Shown: in pieces, positions 10,150-22,321 of the stretch
How the letters are laid out: the number at the start of each line of letters is the position of its first letter
Numbering within the stretch: the stretch's first letter is position 1
Assembly (NCBI GenBank): GCA_944739405.2
Contig: OX123186.2
Span: forward strand, 90,871,034 to 90,935,033
DNA from: Euclidia mi
Lineage: Eukaryota; Arthropoda; Insecta; Lepidoptera; Erebidae
Length of the DNA stretch: 64,000 nt
Direction: 5' to 3'
Position numbers and translations under genes: made by a program
The notes under the pieces: generated by a model
What the model was told of the DNA's origin: nothing
Databases searched by the model: none
What the model saw: the letters and a program-made list of their open reading frames with translations, nothing else

Positions 10150-12388
10150 ATATAATGTCGAGCAATCGGTTCGGTGTATTTAGTTCGGAGTGGGGAGCAG
10201 TATTGAAAAGTGTCATATGTTGACATCTGTTTAAAATGTAAAATTGTACACATACGTAAGAGAAATTATCCACATGATGATGATGATGATGGTGAAAATT
10301 TAAACGTTGTTTTTTTATAGATTATCAGGACAGTTAAGCCGGCTAACTTTGAATAAGCTTTGAATGTAGGCGTAACATTAAACAGGCCATTGATTGTATT
10401 TCAATCAAAATATGTAGGTAGAAAAAAAGCCAGTTCACACTTAGATGGACCATCTGTTTTTCCTGGTCCGTCTAACGAGACGGGTGTGCTAGTGGTATTA
10501 GGTACAATTACTATGATATAATATGACAATTAGATGAAGGAAGAAAAGAGACGGATCGTGCGAATACAGATTATATGAAAGTTTTCACTTTTACGGACCG
10601 AGAATACAGCTGCTCCGACCTAGTGTGAACGGACTCTTATAAATATTAATCAGTATAAATAATAAATTACTGGTCATTTAATGTTGCCTCCATTAGCTGT
10701 ACTAAATTAAAGCCTGTTAAACCATGTTTAAAGTAATCATCACTTTGTTTATTTTGTTCACAAATGTATGAGTTTATGGTTAAATAATGAAGAGGCGTAA
10801 CATATGCCACATATACTTACGTTATACGTTAACCGTCTAAATCTATTCTATCCAGTTTGGTTATAAAAGACTCAAAGACTCAAAGTGTTTGTTTTTTATG
10901 TGCTTTGTGTAAAACTTTAAATATGATGAATTATTTGTAAAAAGATTCAGTAATACTTAATATAAAATGTCTAAATATAATTAAGTTGTGTTATAGGTAC
11001 ATATGTACTTAAGTAACTTTCCCGTTTTTTGAGCTGTGAATGAGCAATTATTGCCTTTAATGGCAGATAAATGTTTTGTTAAGTTAAACAGAATATATTT
11101 CTGTGAATTTATTTATTATTATTTATTTCGTGTGTGTGCTTATTTGAACATGTAATGGCATAATGGTTTTCTTGGTTATATTAGTAAATAATAATTATGA
11201 ATGGTTTTGATAAATGTGGCATTTGGTAAACTTAAAATTGTTTCTTTGTTTTTCAGGTACAAGATACGAGTCTGTAAATGGGTAAAATTATTTAATATTC
11301 AGTTATAAAATGAGCTCCTTTTCTGTGGAATTTTACCTTGAACTAATCTATAATAATAACTTTTTAAAGAATGTTTTTACATTTTGCCGAAATCTATATA
11401 TAATATATTTCACGATTATCAGTAAGATTTTATATTGTGAGCCTTATTGTTATATCTCAAAGAGGTAATCCAGCATGGAGATTAGGCTGCTTTGAGGACA
11501 ATTCGATGTAAGAGACAAGTATACAGAATATATTTTTAAACATAATAATTATACAATGTTATCAAATACCATACTAGGTAAATGTTCCACAAGGTCTCTG
11601 GTAGGTAAGTGATATGATAGTAAAATAGACGATGGTGGAATTGAGTGTACAAAATATAAGGCCCGTTTACTGGTAACTTTCAGAATCAGAAACTTTTAGT
11701 TTCTTTGAAACAAGGCTAATTAATAAAATGTGGTCTCCATTTTTAGCTCACTCCAGCGCCTGCACTATACACTCTAAAGCTGGCTGCCCTCGCTACGTGT
11801 CCATCCGAAAACCACGCACCGTGTACAGCCAGCTTAAGATCCCACTGGAATATTTCTAAGCTCATATATGTATTCTCAAATTAATTTTTATAGCTCTTTA
11901 TTAATAAATCAAAACGGAGCTGCAAGGTTGCTTGTGAAAATATGGTCTAAAGTGTTTTTTTTTTGTAACTATTATTTAGGTTTCCCGTCTTGCACTGACG
12001 ATGTGAACGATTCGCTCAGGAGCCAGCGGGCCTGAAATTCGCCAGGCTGTAATAGCCTGCCGCCTTAAGAGGCCACTATCGAGCTGCTGCCTCACAGACC
12101 GCATGCATAAACGTTGACGCGCCACTCAATATCATGCTGTCCACCCAACGGATCGTTTATTATAGAACAACGTTTTTCATTACTAAGTCCGCAATCTGAC
12201 ATGAAAACGCAAGTCTCCAGTTCGTTCTAATGTGACCATTATATCCGAGCGCTGGTTTTGACCAAAACTTGGCATAGTGGCTTTTCAATACACTACTCAT
12301 CATAACTTTAGTAGTTCCTAACAAACAGTCCAGCGATAAAACTAAAAAATAGATAAAAACACAAAATTTAATTAAGCATTTCTTTCAG
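10150..12388. other. Intron, mostly no recognised feature
   Basis: AT-rich sequence with a (GAT)n stretch near 10273-10290. A strong acceptor-like tract at 11241-11256 (ttgtttctttgtttttcAG) is followed by only nine codons before a stop in the array phase; I do not call it an exon. No supported gene or element. Confidence 0.5.
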
Positions 12389-12585
12389 AAACTGAAACAA
12401 TCGTTGTGGTCAATTATCATGCCCTCGAGATGGGCCCGAAATGGAGAAACTGTGCAGGATGCTACGAGAGACTGCGGAGAAGTCTGCAGAGCACTGAAGT
12501 AAAAAGTAAAGTAAAAAAGATTAAAACATTTTGCACAAAATGCAACCTAAGCCTTTGTTGGGCTTGTTTTCATGAAAAGCACTAA
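12389..12585 (+). CDS. mod(mdg4): Terminal exon 5 encoding a piggyBac-type zinc ribbon, not FLYWCH
   Basis: Acceptor aagcatttctttcAG at 12387-12388; AA completes the incoming codon and 64 codons run to TAA, exactly the phase and size of the FLYWCH exons. The product lacks the FLYWCH pattern. It has CAGCYERLRR, then a Lys-rich spacer, then FCTKCNLSLCWACFHEKH at the C-terminus, a C-x2-C ... C-x2-C-x4-C-x2-C-x4-H arrangement. This resembles the Cys-rich zinc ribbon at the C-terminus of piggyBac-family transposases (C..C ... C..C...LC..CF..H). It shares the C-x2-C-x2-RLRR signature with the exon at 31742. No other transposase sequence is next to it. I infer a domesticated module in the alternative-exon array. 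A transposon remnant is the alternative, but the clean acceptor, phase and exact exon-sized frame argue against it. Confidence 0.62.
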
Positions 12586-12599
12586 ATTATAATAATACA

Positions 12600-12990
12600 C
12601 AATTTATTTTATATTCTTCTTCTTCTTCTTCTTCTTCTTCTTGTCGTATCAATGGCGGTTTTAGATGACAGACGACCAGTATTCTGCTACAGCTATAGCG
12701 TTGTTTGTGGCCTTATACAGCTCAGCCAAAGAGCATTTAATCGGACAGGAGGGGCAAGAAAGCAAGTGTGGCATGTCCTGCCTTGTCACTCCACAGTCGC
12801 ACCGGACAGAGTCCTCAGCCACATAGCCCCATCTACACAGATTGTATCTGCAGCGACCCACTTGTGTTCGGAGTCAGTTTAGGGACTTCCAGGTGAACCA
12901 GGGCAGGTCCTGCCCTGGGGGAAGCTCCTCTGTAGGCACAATGTAGGACTCAGGAGGAGCGTGTTTTTCATGCCACAAGTTACGGCGTGC
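12600..12990 (-). mobile_element. 3' fragment of a non-LTR retrotransposon
   Basis: On the minus strand a frame at 12861-12661 encodes GRCRYNLCRWGYV, then CDCGVTRQDMPHLLSC, a C-x-C ... H-x-x-x-C zinc knuckle typical of the end of LINE ORF2. An (AAG)n tail follows on that strand (12616-12641). It is heavily 5' truncated and not expected to be active. Confidence 0.65.
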
Positions 12991-13499
12991 CTCAGCCTAT
13001 TTTATATTATTTTTGTTTCATTCCCGATAAATATAATTTTTTTCAGTTCATCCACGACGAAACGAATCCAAAGAAATTAGGTTCAAGGTCATTCCAAAGA
13101 CTCTTTCACACTAATAGTAGCGTACAGTACATTGATCGGATGACTACGCTTAACAAAAGCTAATGTGAAGGAGTCCTAATCCTAACAGTACTTGGCGAAT
13201 AACTCGTTGAAGGCACGTTTCGATGACCAGAAAGTTTATGATTTATATAACGAAGTTAAAAAAAATATTTACATTCTGCTTAATTTTCACAGGTAATCTT
13301 GGGGCCTCATAGAAATTTCTGTGTAAAAAAAAAACAGAACCAAAATTTTACCAAAAAAGACAACTGGTTCGGCGTTACACCGAAACCGTAGGTTCTAGGC
13401 GACTTGGAGAAGGAATGGACTGTATATAAAGGATGGCGGGTTTTAGTCGCCTAGGATTGGATAAGGGAAGAGGATGTGGAAAAGGATTTTGAGTGGGTA

Positions 13500-14808
13500 T
13501 AGGATATTCTAATGATGAGGGGCACTTACCTTGTACGTCAGTCCTCCTTCCTTGCAAATGGCAGCCTCCTGGTGTTTTCGGGATGAAGCTGCTTGATTCA
13601 CTCCACTACACAAATCACTTTCACTTGCAAGCGGTTTTGTATAAGCGGTAATAATTATAGCGGGAGCGGCGCGGTGCGGTACGGTATGGCGGACACGTAT
13701 TTTGCGAATCGAAAGTTCTAGACTGACTCTCGCGTCGACGATCGCGGCGACCAATCCGCGAAAGGCGTGCCCCTTCTAGGGAATGGGAGACAGGGACGGA
13801 AACATGGTATCGCTCGCACTAGACAAGCAAGCGTGTAACGATTGACGTTGATGTGATTAGTTATAGATAGGAAGGTAGATGGCGCTACCATATCCCCCCG
13901 GCCCTAAAGGGTTGCCTTTAAAAAAAATAGAATTGAACTTAGCTATGTTGGGTATACTACCGCATAACCCATCAATAGGCTAAGACAGCGATATGATAAT
14001 AAAATTAATCTAAATTAACTTTAGCGAAAACTACAAACGCAATAACAGCGAAAACTACTAACTAAATACTTAAACTAAGAGGTAGATCCGACTTCAGGCT
14101 AGATCTCACTGAGTTGGAAGCGGACAGAGACGTACAACAGGGTGCACATAGCTCCCCTTAGCGGTTTTCACGGTAACAACGCGGGTGGTACCGTCCTTGG
14201 AAGTATGCAGTTTCTCTACGATGGCTAACGGTCATGAAAGCGGCGGAGCATTATCGTGTATTATGACGATCAACCCTCCTGTATAGGGGATGCAGGACTA
14301 TTCCATTTGGATCTAGCCTGAAGCTGGTGTAGATATTCCGCGCGCCAGCGCCGCCAGAACGACCGCACGAGTTTACCCAGCAGAGTATGTCTCTGGAGCA
14401 AGCTTGAAGAGTCTGCTTCAGGAGCCGGAAATGACGATAATGGAAATGACGATAATGGCACTGTGTTCAGAAAATGTGCAGGGCTTAACGCGGATGATTC
14501 TGCAGAGTCACTACTCAATGCCTGCCAATTACTTTGACCATGCTTTCCCAACATCCACCGAAATGTGGTGATGCTGGTGGAATAAACTCCCAGTCAATAT
14601 GATCTATGGAAAGTTCTTCCTGAAGACGAGTAAGATAACCCGCGACGTGATTGAAACAAGTAGCGGGAACAAGATCAATTAATTTACTAACGCGGTTGGC
14701 GACAAAAGTCAGCCAGCGGTGAGGAGATGAATAAATCCAAGCGAGCACTACTTTGGAGTCAGAAAATGCGTATATATATATATTTTTTTTAATGGGGTAG
14801 TGGGGCAA
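13500..14808 (-). mobile_element. BEL/Pao-type LTR retrotransposon remnant
   Basis: Minus-strand frames 14808-14515 and 14554-14270 carry RNase H/integrase pieces of BEL/Pao pol: DSKVVLAWI, HRWLTFVANRVSK, then WEFIPPASPHFGGCWESMVK (integrase core) and the C-terminal VRSFWRRWRAEYLHQLQARS. They are in different frames with deletions between them. On this strand a purine-rich GGGCCGGGGGGAT tract (about 13894-13906) is followed by a probable LTR down to about 13540. Gag, protease and RT are absent. This is a decayed copy, described only as a remnant. Confidence 0.72.
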
Positions 14809-14815
14809 AACTGCG

Positions 14816-15030
14816 AAGACGCCGCGGCTGCGCAGCGAAGACGCCGCGGACGCGTGGCGAATACGTTACGTTTTCGTCGCGTGATTGTAGCAAATTATCG
14901 ACGTACAGTACATCCAGTTACTGGACACACTGGTAACTGGATGTACTGTATTTGCTACAAACACGCGACGAAAACGTAACGTATTCGCCACGCGTCCGCG
15001 GCGTCTTCGCTGCGCAGCCGCGGCGTCTTC
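14816..15030. repeat. Large GC-rich palindrome nested around a smaller one
   Basis: 14816-14897 is the reverse complement of about 14949-15030, including 'gcgaatacgttacgttttcg'. Inside it 14904-14921 and 14933-14950 form a second, exact 18-bp palindrome. GCAGCCGCGGCGTCTTCGCT units repeat on the right side to about 15075. It abuts the 5' edge of the BEL/Pao remnant and is a foldback-type structure. Confidence 0.8.
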
Positions 15031-15419
15031 GCTGCGCAGCCGCGGCGTGTTCGCGACGCATTCGCTGCGCGTCCGCTCTGCCCCGCGACCGCTCCCAAAC
15101 CGCTAGTATGATAAGGCCCTAAAGGCAATGGACCTAGAATAGGATTTATTACTAAAGTAAAAGATACTATTTCGTAATGATGTTTCATGTTATGGGATAT
15201 AACAGCTGTCCCAAGAAATAATAGAGAAATATAACGTGCATCCATGATTATGACCATCGAACTTAGGGATCTATTCCTACCCGCATTGCCACTACTACAT
15301 AATCTGTTTATGTTATCAAGCATGCTATAAATATTGTGGAAAGACTTGAATGATTACGCTTTGACTATGCTTTTCTAGTACTATAGGATTACTTTTCCTA
15401 ACCATCAAGTCTGTTTCAG

Positions 15420-15706
15420 TGGCAATGTTCGTGACTACAGCCCGAGGAGCTCATATGATCATATATGGCGGTTTCAAGTTCCTACGACATCGCACTACTG
15501 GGCACAAGATCCGTTGGTATTGCAGTACTCACGGCAATAGAGGCTGTAGAGCATTTATTTACACCATCAATGGATTCAATGAAATAGTGCGCCTCTTCGA
15601 CACTCATAACCATCCTCGTCCACGTATCAATCATAATTATAACTTTGTAGCCCATTTATATATTAATCCGAATTCTGAACAGAATGGTGATCTACCTAAA
15701 GCATGA
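15420..15706 (+). CDS. mod(mdg4): FLYWCH zinc-finger terminal exon 6
   Basis: Acceptor accatcaagtctgtttcAG at 15418-15419; TG completes the incoming codon, then 94 codons to TGA. The finger has TTARGAHMIIYGGFKFLRH, IRWYCSTHGNRGC (C-x7-C) and DTHNHPRP. A 25-residue hydrophilic tail (NHNYNFVAHLYINPNSEQNG and a few more) follows it, longer than in most exons here. The first ATG two codons in is not used as a start if the exon is spliced. It looks intact and closely resembles the exons at 22322 and 35486, suggesting duplication within the array. Confidence 0.87.
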
Positions 15707-17917
15707 AATAGATGCATAATTTGTGAGTCTTATGAAATATTCTGTTTCGCCGACCTCATCAAATTCATCATTTCATTTTTCAAGTATTTTATCCCATCAA
15801 TCAAAGATGCCTGGGTGTATTTGGAAAACATACTTTCTTACATCGGGCAATATCAGCATACTTATCAGGTGGTCATCATACCAAGATCTCATGATAGTAC
15901 TCTGGTGATTCTGAGAGAACTATTAAGTATGTTATAGGCATTCTTGACCAGTGTATATTGCTTAATAGTTTTATTTCAAGGAGAAGTCGGTTAGTGTAGT
16001 TTTACAGCATAATATTTCAATTGTTAATGCACATATTTTATAGCAGTAGGGTTAGTATTCCATATTCGCGTAAATGACAAATAGTCATTTGAGGGGAGCA
16101 TTATAGTGCATCTCATCTATAACATGATCTCTCAATTTGCCTTTGCGGTCTTGCCTTTCACGACTTAATTTAATATGCGGATAAGAACTAACTTATAAGT
16201 GACGGATTATTTTCTTTTCATTCATTATAAGGGCATTGTTAACGTAATCGACAAAACTTGTAAAAGTAAAAGTATATTTTATTTTACTCAGCACAAGATA
16301 TTTTTCTAAGCAAATGCTAAATATAAAAACAAACCAGGTTTATAAAATCGTAGTCTTCCTACTGAATTTGGTCTTGACAGGAAGTGACATTTCACTTATC
16401 TAATTGTTTCTATTTGCGTAAGCGCAAAACACTGTGTTTTGCCAAGTGAAATCTCTTCTCACTCTATATGTTAGGATTACAATTAAGGTGTTTTTATATG
16501 TTCAAATAATTATTAAGTATATTTAGTATCTGCAATCAGATTTAATAATATTTTGTGATAGCAATTTAGACTATCAAATACTAATTTTACTAGTCAAAAC
16601 TTTGACTTATGTAATAAGTATGATTGTAAATATATAGTCGTGAAACATTTGTCTTCTTCTTAACCTATTCATGGCCAAAATCACTTAAGTACTCCCTTTT
16701 CATTCCTAAAGTTACTTAAGAAATTAAAAAGGTAACCTTTAGATTACATTTAGATTTCCGTCTTAAGAAACTTACTCATTTCTTAAGACGGACATCTAAT
16801 ATGATTCGGAGGCCAAAATATCAAGCTAATAACTTTAAAGTGAGCGTAGTTTTATATTAATGTGTAGCTTTGTTAGGTACCTATTAAATTAGTGATTTTA
16901 TATTTTTTTATTTTAAATAAACATATTTGGTTTTATGTCAGCTTTGGTCAGCAACTCAGTACCTTTTCTGAAATTATGAGACTTATCTTTTGGCAAACAA
17001 GTAGCTGTTATTTTTTGTTCTATTCATCCATTCATGTTTTATCGAATCACTTGATTTCAATAACAACCTCTTCAATTTATCAATTTTTGCGTTTTTATTA
17101 TTAAGAGGCCGTTCCCGTTTTTTAAGCCATTTGGCGATTAACACGCGTGGAGATACGTGATTGTGACTCAGATATATCAACAAATTAAGAAATTAACAAT
17201 GATACTATTAGATCACTTCGTTAACTATTGTATGACTGTAGTAAAAATAAGTGTTTAATTACCTACAACAGAAAAATCAAGTTTCCGCAAAGCATGTTTT
17301 GAAGAAATCATTTTATGAGCATTACGCGATGGTCCATGACATCGAAAATAATGTGAGTAATTAACTTTTAAATGCATCTATGACATAACAAGATCTTGCC
17401 CCTTGGTATGATTGTGCCAGAATCTTAGGTTTGATTCAGAAATAAACCAAAAAATGTTTCGTAAAATGTCATTAAATTGTCAGTTTACGTTTAAATGGAT
17501 TATTTTTTATCGCATAAAATACACTAAGAAATAAAAAAACAAATAGTCTCTAATAAGATTTGATATAATACCTTGCTAGGATAAAAAAATCAGCTTCTGA
17601 ATGTGATTACAAATATTTTAAATTAATTTTTAAACGAAGCTAGAAATCGTTATATAAATCCTGTACGAGTCTACAGAACTTTAGACCGCGCTGAGCGCTC
17701 ATCGAGGTAGGACGTGTGCCGTTTGCCGTTGTCACTGCGTCTGTGTGCGTGCCTTGTAAACACCACTGTATTTATAGCGCGACAAACCCTTCTTGATGTG
17801 AGTTATAATTGTTGAATGGTAACGAAATCGATGCTCTTATAAAATAAATACCGCAAAATTCAAAAATACTACATTCACTTAGGTCACAAGGTGACTCTTA
17901 TGAATGTCAGAAATTGT
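15707..17917. other. Intron, no recognised gene
   Basis: AT-rich. The only clear structure is a 21-22-bp palindrome at 16750-16799 (arm TTAGATTTCCGTCTTAAGAAA, one mismatch/indel). Short open frames at 15723-15908 and 16892-17104 have no recognisable domains. Confidence 0.5.
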
Positions 17918-19258
17918 ATCTAAATATATATAAAACTCAAAAGTGACTGACTGACATAGTGATCTATCATCAAACAGCCCAAACCACTGGAGGGATCGGA
18001 CTGAAATTTGGCATGCAGGTAGACGTTATGACGTAGGAATCCGCTAAGAAAGGGTTTTGATCAATTCTACCGCCAAGGGGATAAAATAGGGGATGAAAGT
18101 TTGTATGAAACTTTGTCAATTTTAAACTGATCGGGCTGAGACTTTGCATGCATATAGTTATTATGACGTAGGCATCCCCTAAAAAGGATTTTGATACATT
18201 CCACCCCTAAGGGGATAAAATAGGGGATGAAAGTTTGTATACATTTTCATAGATTTTCGACTGATTGAACTGAAATTAAAGATTGGAGCTACTATGATGA
18301 AGACATCCGCTTAAATATGATTTTGTTAAATTCAGCCCCCATGGGGATATACTAAGGGATGATGGAGGATGTAAATATATTAGTTTGAACTATCAGTACC
18401 TAGTGGAACGAATAAAGACGAACAAAATAATTTTAGTTATAAATGTTGACAATAGATAGCGTTGTGCTGTTACGTCATTTTTTTAATAGAGGTGTTAAGA
18501 TTTTTTGCGGATTAATGACTCTCTCCAGTTATTACTTATTGTTCATCGTCAGGTAGGTTAGTTGTACAATGTACGCAGTTGGTTGGATGTTGTTGGTCGT
18601 TAAATCGTTTTGGTTGCTGTATAGCACATACCATACCTAAATATTTCTAGCGGATTATATTTGACGATTCTGGCTATTCTTTACTTGGAATGTATTGGAT
18701 TGCATTTGCTTTGTTTCGTTTAAGTAGTTTTGGTTATAGACTCAGCTTTGTATTTGGTATTTATTTTGTTTTCGTTTAGTTTGAGCGTAGGTTTTGTCGG
18801 TTAGACTTTTTTAAAATGGCTAAAGAAAATCTGAACGTTAATGGAGAAGTTCAAGAATGTACTGTCGTCCCTATTGTTGGTGACGTTGCATGTTTGTTTC
18901 GTGCTCTCTCTTATTTAATGTACGGAACACAAAATAGAGCGATGGTGCGTTCAGACATTGTCACATATGTGGTTAATGACTGGAGCAAGTTTTCAATTAC
19001 GACCCACTATTCACCCAATGGCTTGATAGTTTTAGCGCCTTATGGCAGACTAGAGGAAGCCAGCAGCTACGCCTGCATTTTTTTTTTAATTTACCCGTTT
19101 TGGCCGATCCCGTGGGATTTTTGGGAAATCCCTTCTTAGTGCACCCCTACGGTCCCCAAGGAACATACATGCCAAATTTCAGCTTCCTGCGCCCAATAGT
19201 TTCGGATGTAGCGTGTCTGTCAGTCAGTCAGTAACGCAAGGATTTTATATATTAAGAT
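17918..19258 (+). mobile_element. Transposable element with inverted ends and an OTU-protease-like fragment
   Basis: The left end ('taaatatatataaaactcaa' then 'gtgactgactgac') and right end ('gtcagtcagtcagtaacgca' then 'aggattttatatattaagat') are imperfect inverted repeats. The 5' part carries three diverged copies of a roughly 110-180-bp unit containing 'aaggggataaaatagggga' (near 18070, 18215, 18340). A frame at 18816-19139 begins MAKENLNVNG and has GDVACLFRALSYLMYG, which resembles the OTU cysteine-protease nucleophile block (usually D-G-x-C-L-F-R-A) with Gly replaced by Val, then VRSDIVTYVVNDW, before running into non-coding sequence. OTU domains are found in some Helitrons and other large elements; the class here is unresolved. 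The last 180 bp recur at 52203-52386. Confidence 0.6.
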
Positions 19259-19674
19259 TAGTTAAGAATATTGTGTAATCACCAAGCCGAAGTCTACTGG
19301 TTGTGTACATGACTGCCAAGTCATACTTACAAAGAATGGTACCTCAACCTGGGAAACGAATGTTTTTAAGTTTTCACATTTTCTAAACCGTAATTAAAAG
19401 CGCGTGCGTGCTGTGCTCGAAATACCTACTTATCCATATGGGGTCATAAGTCGTCTAAAGAACATATTGGTGGAGTAAATGCATCGATTTTGTACCTAAT
19501 TAGAAAAAATCCATACTAACTTTGAGCCTCAATATCTCCTGAACCAGTAATTTCCCAGGTATGGTGCCGAAGTAAAAATGTTTGTAGTGATTGGTACAAT
19601 ATGGGATTTCAGTTTTCGTTAAGGGTCTTTTTACATACTGTATACAACGTTACTTATTTGTATACTTAGTGTAA

Positions 19675-20724
19675 AGGATGATTCACGTTACACCGGGCCG
19701 TGTCCGGGCCGGGTCCCGGCCGGGGCACGGCCGTGGCACGGTCAAATATTCATAGTATTGATTTGTATGAAGTAATCCACGTTAGGCCGTGGCACAGCCG
19801 TGCCACGTCCGGAGCACGGCCGGGCCACGCCTGTGCTCTGGCCGTGGGTATTGTTTACCGGCCGGAGGGCAGTTGATGATTTAGGCCGGAACACACGGAT
19901 CCATAATTATAAATTAATATTAATCATAGGTCGGTATATTACGGTATGTTTTTTTAGAAATCGGCGAGTGACCACACGTACGCAGCTATAAATTATATTT
20001 TTACTACGTCACCAAAGTATGTCGACAGATATCGGACAATATATTTTGGTATAGCACGATACATGTTCGTATAGCAAGACATATTAACGCACATTTTGAT
20101 ATATTTTAGAACACAGGGTGTTATTTTTCATCTGTTATTTGTGTGCATGTTGAACACAGTAATATCCTCTGCGCCCGCGACTCAGCCTTGACGCCCCCTT
20201 GTAGTAAAGGTACTCTGTGCGCCCTCTGCCTGTTTTCCGTCGTCAATGGCAATGGCGATAGCTGCCAACTCAATTTGTGAGAATTGCATTTTAATTAGTA
20301 ACAATTACAAACTATCACCTCGTGTCACGCTATTCCAACAAGTACCGACAGGCACGGCCGTGCAATGAATGCTCGGAAACAGCCCGGTGTAGCATGAATG
20401 CCTAGCCCGGCCGGAGCATGCTGGATTCGACACGGCCGGGCCCCGGCCCGGCCGCGGCCCGGTGTAACGTGAATCATCGAGCACTGATTGCACGGCCGTG
20501 TCTGTCTGTTCAAGTAGGGATTGCGACAAACGAAAGAGAAACAATACCCATCGACATTACGACGCCGTGGCCCGGCCGTGGCACGGTCGGGGCACGGCCC
20601 GGCCACGGCCTAACGTGAATTACTTCATACAAATCAATACAATGAATATCTGACCGTGCCACGGCCGTGGTCCGGCCGGGCCCGGCCCGGCCCGGCCCCG
20701 GCACGGTGTAACTAGAATCATCCT
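19675..20724. mobile_element. GC-rich Harbinger-like MITE with complex sub-terminal repeats
   Basis: The termini are AGGATGATTCACGTTACACC and the inverted GGTGTAACTAGAATCATCCT, flanked by TAA at 19672-19674 and 20725-20727. Both subterminal regions contain many overlapping copies of GGCCGGG, GCACGGCCG and GTGGCACGG in both orientations, in strong contrast to the AT-rich surroundings. A second 'gtgtaacgtgaatcatc' near 20461-20478 suggests a nested or duplicated end. The open frames over it are shadows of the GC-rich repeats. The family is inferred from the 3-bp target duplication. Confidence 0.65.
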
Positions 20725-21077
20725 TAAACCTATTAGGAATATATAGCACAGACAGCCGAAATCGCGGCAAAATGCAGCTGTTCCATTCATTTTGTCAATG
20801 TCAAAGTTCATTTTTGTATGGAACAGCTGATTTCCTTTGCAACATTTTTATAAAGTACCAGCAAAAAATTATTTTTTAATAATGACTCAATCACCGTCTA
20901 AGCGGTTTGTTCTATAAGGTTTGATTATTAAATACTTCCTGCCAGAAAAAAATTGAAATGTTGGTATGTAGGTATATGATTCTTGTGTTATAAACATCGA
21001 TCACCAATCACTAGTTATAAATGGTGACAGCATGGTATTGAAAACAACATGTGACAAAACATTAAGACGTTACTTTT

Positions 21078-21605
21078 TAGGGTTCCTTACCTAAAAGGTA
21101 AAAATCGGCACCCTATTACTAAGCCTTCGCTGTCTGTATGTCCGTCCATCTGTCTGTCTGTCTGTCTGTCACCAGGCTGTATCTCATAAACCGTGATAGC
21201 TAGAAAGCTGAAATTTTCACAAATTATGTATTTTAGTTGCCGCTATAACAACAAATACTAAAAATAATGAAAATATTAAGGGGGGTCCCATACAAAAAAC
21301 GTGTTTTTTTTCGTTTTTTTTTGCTCAAAATTACTAACTGTAACAGGTAGGCGCTTTTAATTTTCACAGAATATGTAGTTTTATATTACCTTTCAAAATA
21401 AATAATTAAATTAAAAAAAAGTAAATAATAAAGGGGGGCTCCCATACAACAAACGTAATTTTAAAGCAATTTGTTACTCGATCTTAATAAACAGGTAGAA
21501 ACTTAAAAAGTATTTAAGTATACATACAACAAACGTGATTTTCTTTTATAAATGTTGGTACGGAACCCTTCGTGCGCGAGTCCGACTCGCACTTGCCCAA
21601 TTTTA
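21078..21605 (+). repeat. Interspersed repeat, family F (GGTTCCGTA-type)
   Basis: It starts 'agggttccttacctaaaagg', has a (TCTG)n run at 21145-21171 and ends 'ggaacccttcgtgcgcgagt' then 'ccgactcgcacttgccc'. The same start and end are seen at 42480-43060 and 53312-53975. The ends are short inverted repeats (GGTTCC / GGAACCC). Non-coding. Confidence 0.65.
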
Positions 21606-21758
21606 CTTATTTATTTTAGCAAACGGTACATAGCGGTGATGATGGCTATCAGTTGATTTGTAATAGTACAATAAATGAGGAGATGGATACCCCTGAAAAA
21701 TTTCGGCTACTTTTTCAGCTCAAGTAACATCTCATTTATATTGTATATTAATATTTTC

Positions 21759-22043
21759 AACCGACTTCAAAACGGAGGCGGTTCACAATTCAGTTGTATT
21801 ATTTTTTCATATTTTTTAATGTTTGTTACCTCACTAATGCATCATTTATGGACCGATTTGGATTTATTTTTATTTCATAGGATATAATGATATTACTTCC
21901 AGCTTGGTCTCATAGAAAGTTTTCCGAAATCGGTTCTGTATTTTGGATTTTATAACAGAATAACTAGAATTTGTATTTATTGTAATCTAAGTAGGTAAAT
22001 GAGATTGCATGTTTCTACGACTGTTTGAAGTCGGCTTTTTTTT
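21759..22043. repeat. Short inverted-terminal-repeat element
   Basis: The ends are 'caaccgacttcaaaacgga' at 21759 and 'tttgaagtcggctttttttt' at 22024-22043. The interior is AT-rich and non-coding. It is a common type of lepidopteran MITE. Confidence 0.6.
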
Positions 22044-22321
22044 AACAACAACAATGGAATCTACCTGGAATTATTACATTCAAACATCAAAATACGTTAG
22101 CCAAAATAATTCTGTATTACGATCATAAAATGTATTGGTCAAAGTATCAATTTGTTTTGTCTCCGTGAGTTCACTGCAAGGTAGATTTTGTTGGGCTACA
22201 CAGACGCACACATTGACACCTCGATCGCGTTGCCCGCGCGCTTGGCGTAAAATACCTATATACGCAGTCCGTGAATTTGGGAACGGCCTCTTAATATATA
22301 TCCAAATGGCGTGTTTTCCAG

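Noticed and set aside
11257..11285. Very strong acceptor-like tract followed by an open frame in the array phase
   Set aside because: Only eight codons before the stop and no zinc ligands; acceptor-like tracts are common by chance in T-rich introns.
13047..13114. Acceptor (aatttttttcAG) and 21 in-phase codons, basic peptide
   Set aside because: Too short, without any domain or Cys/His pattern; no support beyond phase, which one in three random sites would have.
18816..19139. Stand-alone gene with an ATG and 107 codons
   Set aside because: The frame starts OTU-like but runs into the repeated non-coding end of a transposable element and lacks the rest of the domain.
20305..20811. Cluster of overlapping open frames on both strands
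   Set aside because: They are shadows of the GC-rich inverted repeats in the 19675-20724 element.
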